NCBI GenBank assembly: GCA_038215095.1
Contig: JBBQRG010000049.1
Span: 1 to 23,830 of the forward strand
DNA: 23,830 nucleotides
From: DATACN01 sp038215095
GTDB lineage: Bacteria > Actinomycetota > Thermoleophilia > Solirubrobacterales > Thermoleophilaceae
Reading direction: 5' to 3'
Below the pieces are notes generated by a model. That model worked only from the letters and a program-made list of their open reading frames with translations. It had not been told where the DNA came from and did not search any database. Each line of letters opens with the position of its first letter. Positions within the stretch are counted from its first letter, which is position 1. A program made the translations under genes and the position numbers. This document shows positions 21,761 through 23,830 of the stretch, piece after piece.

Positions 21761-22744
21761 CTAGATCCTGAATCGCTCCCGCACCTCGGCTGGGAACAGG
21801 TCCTCCGGAGCCAGCCGCCGCGCGCAGACGCCCTGCTCGTGCGCGCGTTCCAGGAACCACTCGAGCGTCACTCGGTTGGGCTCGATGCCGTAGGGCCAGA
21901 AGTCTTCGCCGAACGCCGCGGCCATCCGCTCGGCGTGCGCCGGCCCGAACGGCACCGGGAAGCGCGGGGCGTTCTTGTCGAGCGCCCGCTCGAGGCTGCG
22001 GCGCTTCGCCTCCTCGAGCGCCGTCAGCAGGTTCATCGCGATCCACGGCCGCGTCTCGAACACGTCCGCGCGCAGCGCCACCACGTGCATGATCGGGAAG
22101 ACGCCGGTGTCGCGGTGGAACTGCTCCTCCACGGCCCGGTAGTCCGTGAACAGCCTGACGATGCCGGCTCCGAACCCCGCCGGCGGGTGGGCCGCAATCA
22201 CCGCGTCCAGCTCGCCCGCCAACAGCAACTCGTTCAGCGACGAGTCCGGCCGCGGCGTCACCGACACGCCCTCCGGCAGCTCCACGCTGACCCCCTCGCC
22301 GCGCCCTGCCTCGTTCGTGCCCGCCTGCACCCACTCGACGTCGCGCAGCGCGACGCCGAATTGGTGCTCCAGCACGCCGCGCGCATAGACCGTGGCCGTC
22401 TGGGTCCACTCCGGCACTCCGATGCGCCTGAGCGCCCCCGGGTCGTCGACCGGGCCGTCCTCGCGCACGAAGATCGCCGAGTGGCGGAACGAGCGCGAGG
22501 TGAAGGCGGGAATCGCGACCAGCGACTCGTCGCCGGTCGCGCGGAGCGAGCTGTACTTGGCCAGCGACAGCTCCGACGCCTCCCACTCGCGGTGGTGGGT
22601 GAAGCGGAAGAAGATCTCCTCCACCGGGTGGTGCACGCAGGTCAGCTCCACGCCCTCCACGCGCACGGCGCCGGAGGCGAGGTCGCGCACGTGGTCGTAG
22701 TCGTTGACCGCGAACGTGAGTGGGTAGAGCTGCGGGCCGCCCAT
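21761..22744 (-). CDS. 4,5-dihydroxyphthalate decarboxylase-like protein
   Basis: 327 residues with no signal peptide. The N-terminal pattern (FAVNDYDHVRDLASGAVRVEG; VEEIFFRFTHHREWEASELS; AIPAFTSRSFRHSAIFVRE) is that of the 4,5-dihydroxyphthalate decarboxylase family (Pht5 type). The family has a periplasmic-binding-protein-like fold but is cytoplasmic and catalytic. The reaction would be 4,5-dihydroxyphthalate to protocatechuate plus CO2 (EC 4.1.1.55), feeding the pca operon. The rest of a phthalate pathway (dioxygenase, dehydrogenase) is not in the window, so the true substrate could be another hydroxylated aromatic diacid. An unusual cytoplasmic or non-classically exported binding protein is the alternative. 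It starts 2 nt after the pobA stop. Confidence 0.75.
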   Translation of the reverse strand: MGGPQLYPLTFAVNDYDHVRDLASGAVRVEGVELTCVHHPVEEIFFRFTHHREWEASELSLAKYSSLRATGDESLVAIPAFTSRSFRHSAIFVREDGPVDDPGALRRIGVPEWTQTATVYARGVLEHQFGVALRDVEWVQAGTNEAGRGEGVSVELPEGVSVTPRPDSSLNELLLAGELDAVIAAHPPAGFGAGIVRLFTDYRAVEEQFHRDTGVFPIMHVVALRADVFETRPWIAMNLLTALEEAKRRSLERALDKNAPRFPVPFGPAHAERMAAAFGEDFWPYGIEPNRVTLEWFLERAHEQGVCARRLAPEDLFPAEVRERFRI

Positions 22745-22746
22745 GC

Positions 22747-23830
22747 TCAGCTTGGCGAGCCGACCCGCGCGAAGCCCACGTAGTTCTCCGCCAGCGTGGT
22801 GGCCGCCGCCTTCGACGAGCACACGTAGTCGAGTTGGGCGCGCTGGAGCTTCGCCATGTAGCCGCTGTCGTCGCCGGGCTGGCGGTGCAGCATCGAGGTC
22901 ATCCACCAGGAGAAGTACTGCGTGCGCCACACGCGCAGCAGGCAGGTCCGCGAGTAGTCCTCGAGCTTCGACCCGTCGCCGTCGGCGAACCAGCGCGCCA
23001 GCCCCTCGGCCAGCACCTTCACGTCGGCCACCGCGAGGTTCAGGCCCTTGGCGCCCGTCGGGGGCACGATGTGCACGGCGTCGCCGGCCAGGAAGAGCCG
23101 CCCGCACTGCATCGGCTCCGCGACGAAGCTGCGCATCGGGGTGACGCCCTTCTCCACGATCTCGCCCTCGTTCAGGGTCCAGCCGTCCTCGGTTGCGAGC
23201 CGGGTGTGCAGCTCCTCCCAGATCCGCTCGTCGGGCCACTCGTCGAGGTCCTCGTCGGGCTCGCACTGGAGGTAGAGCCGCGTCAGCTCCGGCGAGCGCA
23301 TGCTGTGCAGGGCGAAGCCGCGCTCGTGGTGGGTGTAGATCAGCTCCTCGCTGGAGGGCGCCGTCTTCGCCAGGATGCCGAGCCAGCCGAACGGGTACTC
23401 GTGCTCGTGCAGGGTCAGCACGCCGTCCGGCACGGCGTCGCGGCAGATGCCGTGGAAGCCGTCGCAGCCGGCGATGAAGTCGCACTCGAGCACGCGCTGC
23501 TCCCCCTCGTGCGTGTACTGCACGCGCGGGCGCTCGGAGTCGATCTCCGCCACGCTCACGTCCTCGACCTCGAACAGCAGCGGGTTCGCTGCATCGAGGC
23601 GAGCGGCGATCAGGTCCTTGACCACCTCCTGCTGGCCGTAGATCGTGATGGCGCGGCCGTCGGTGAGCTCGGACAGGGCGATGCGGTGGCCGCGCCCGCC
23701 GAAGCGCAGCTCGACGCCCTCGTGCACGAGGCCCTCGCGGTGGAGCCGGTCGGCCACGCCCAGCTCGTCGAGCAGGTCCACGGTCCCCTGCTCCAGCACG
23801 CCGGCGCGCACGCGCTTCTCCACGTACTCG
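22747..23830 (-). CDS. pobA: 4-hydroxybenzoate 3-monooxygenase, partial (N-terminus outside window)
   Basis: 360 codons before the stop are visible; about 36 N-terminal residues, including the GxGxxG FAD loop, lie beyond the window edge. The visible start (EYVEKRVRAGVLEQGTVDLL) and GDAVHIVPPTGAKGLNLAVAD are diagnostic of PobA. Substrate and proton-relay residues of the Pseudomonas enzyme are present at exact spacing: Tyr201, Ser212, Arg214 and Tyr222 (IYTHHERGFALHSMRS...RLYLQ), Pro293 (PPTGAKG) and Tyr385 (AENYVG). The flavin enzyme hydroxylates 4-hydroxybenzoate to protocatechuate using NAD(P)H and O2 (EC 1.14.13.2 or 1.14.13.33). The next gene follows after 2 nt. Confidence 0.96.
   Translation of the reverse strand, partial: EYVEKRVRAGVLEQGTVDLLDELGVADRLHREGLVHEGVELRFGGRGHRIALSELTDGRAITIYGQQEVVKDLIAARLDAANPLLFEVEDVSVAEIDSERPRVQYTHEGEQRVLECDFIAGCDGFHGICRDAVPDGVLTLHEHEYPFGWLGILAKTAPSSEELIYTHHERGFALHSMRSPELTRLYLQCEPDEDLDEWPDERIWEELHTRLATEDGWTLNEGEIVEKGVTPMRSFVAEPMQCGRLFLAGDAVHIVPPTGAKGLNLAVADVKVLAEGLARWFADGDGSKLEDYSRTCLLRVWRTQYFSWWMTSMLHRQPGDDSGYMAKLQRAQLDYVCSSKAAATTLAENYVGFARVGSPS

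Noticed and set aside
22745..23485. N-terminal extension of the dihydroxyphthalate decarboxylase-like frame
   Set aside because: It is a shadow of pobA; the family N-terminus starts at the ATG at 22744.
1..23830. Mobile element, prophage, CRISPR or toxin-antitoxin system
   Set aside because: No transposase, integrase, repeat array, attachment-like repeats or small paired toxin genes were seen; composition looks uniform and gene order coherent throughout.

Overview
The window is very GC-rich, uses many GTG starts, and packs its genes with 1-11 nt overlaps. The gene content is a Gram-positive, actinobacterial-type set: RadA, a DnaQ/UvrC-type fusion nuclease, lipoprotein-anchored ABC binding proteins, a CsbD-like protein, and secreted Ig/FN3-like proteins with Arg/Gly-rich tails. 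It most resembles a soil actinobacterium, perhaps of the Thermoleophilia/Solirubrobacterales type. That placement is inferred from gene style, not from a marker gene.

Left part (1-4017), ordinary chromosome: the 3' end of a DUF5995-like protein (+), radA (-), a DEDDh exonuclease/GIY-YIG fusion (+) divergent from radA, and a small CDGSH iron-sulfur protein (-). Next (4061-6621, +) is a two-gene unit joined by a TGATG overlap: a MetE-C-terminal-like zinc methyltransferase and a vanillin/salicylaldehyde-type aldehyde dehydrogenase.

Centre (6698-20342, all -): a 16-gene array that reads as one transcription unit. Thirteen of its 15 junctions overlap and the other two gaps are 9 and 22 nt. In transcription order it holds a binding lipoprotein, two permeases, an ATPase, a PaaK-like aryl-CoA ligase, a FadR/GntR regulator, pcaI, pcaJ, pcaF, pcaH, pcaG, pcaB, pcaD, pcaC, a second binding lipoprotein, and an amidohydrolase-2 family protein. 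The pca genes encode every step from protocatechuate to succinyl-CoA plus acetyl-CoA. A palindrome of the kind bound by FadR-family regulators (20403-20422) lies in the AT-rich divergent promoter region.

Right part: a divergent secreted FN3-like protein and a CsbD-like protein (+), then a second catabolic unit on the minus strand. That unit has a partial pobA (4-hydroxybenzoate 3-monooxygenase) followed 2 nt later by a 4,5-dihydroxyphthalate decarboxylase-like gene. Both are expected to produce protocatechuate, so the window reads as an aromatic-acid funnel: uptake, peripheral conversion (4-hydroxybenzoate, phthalate branch, aromatic aldehydes), then the central beta-ketoadipate pathway. The least explained parts are the methyltransferase/aldehyde dehydrogenase pair, the aryl-CoA ligase, the second binding protein and the terminal amidohydrolase.

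No stretch longer than 300 bases lacks a gene; the longest is the 159-bp promoter region at 20343-20501. I saw no tRNA, rRNA, CRISPR array or insertion sequence.
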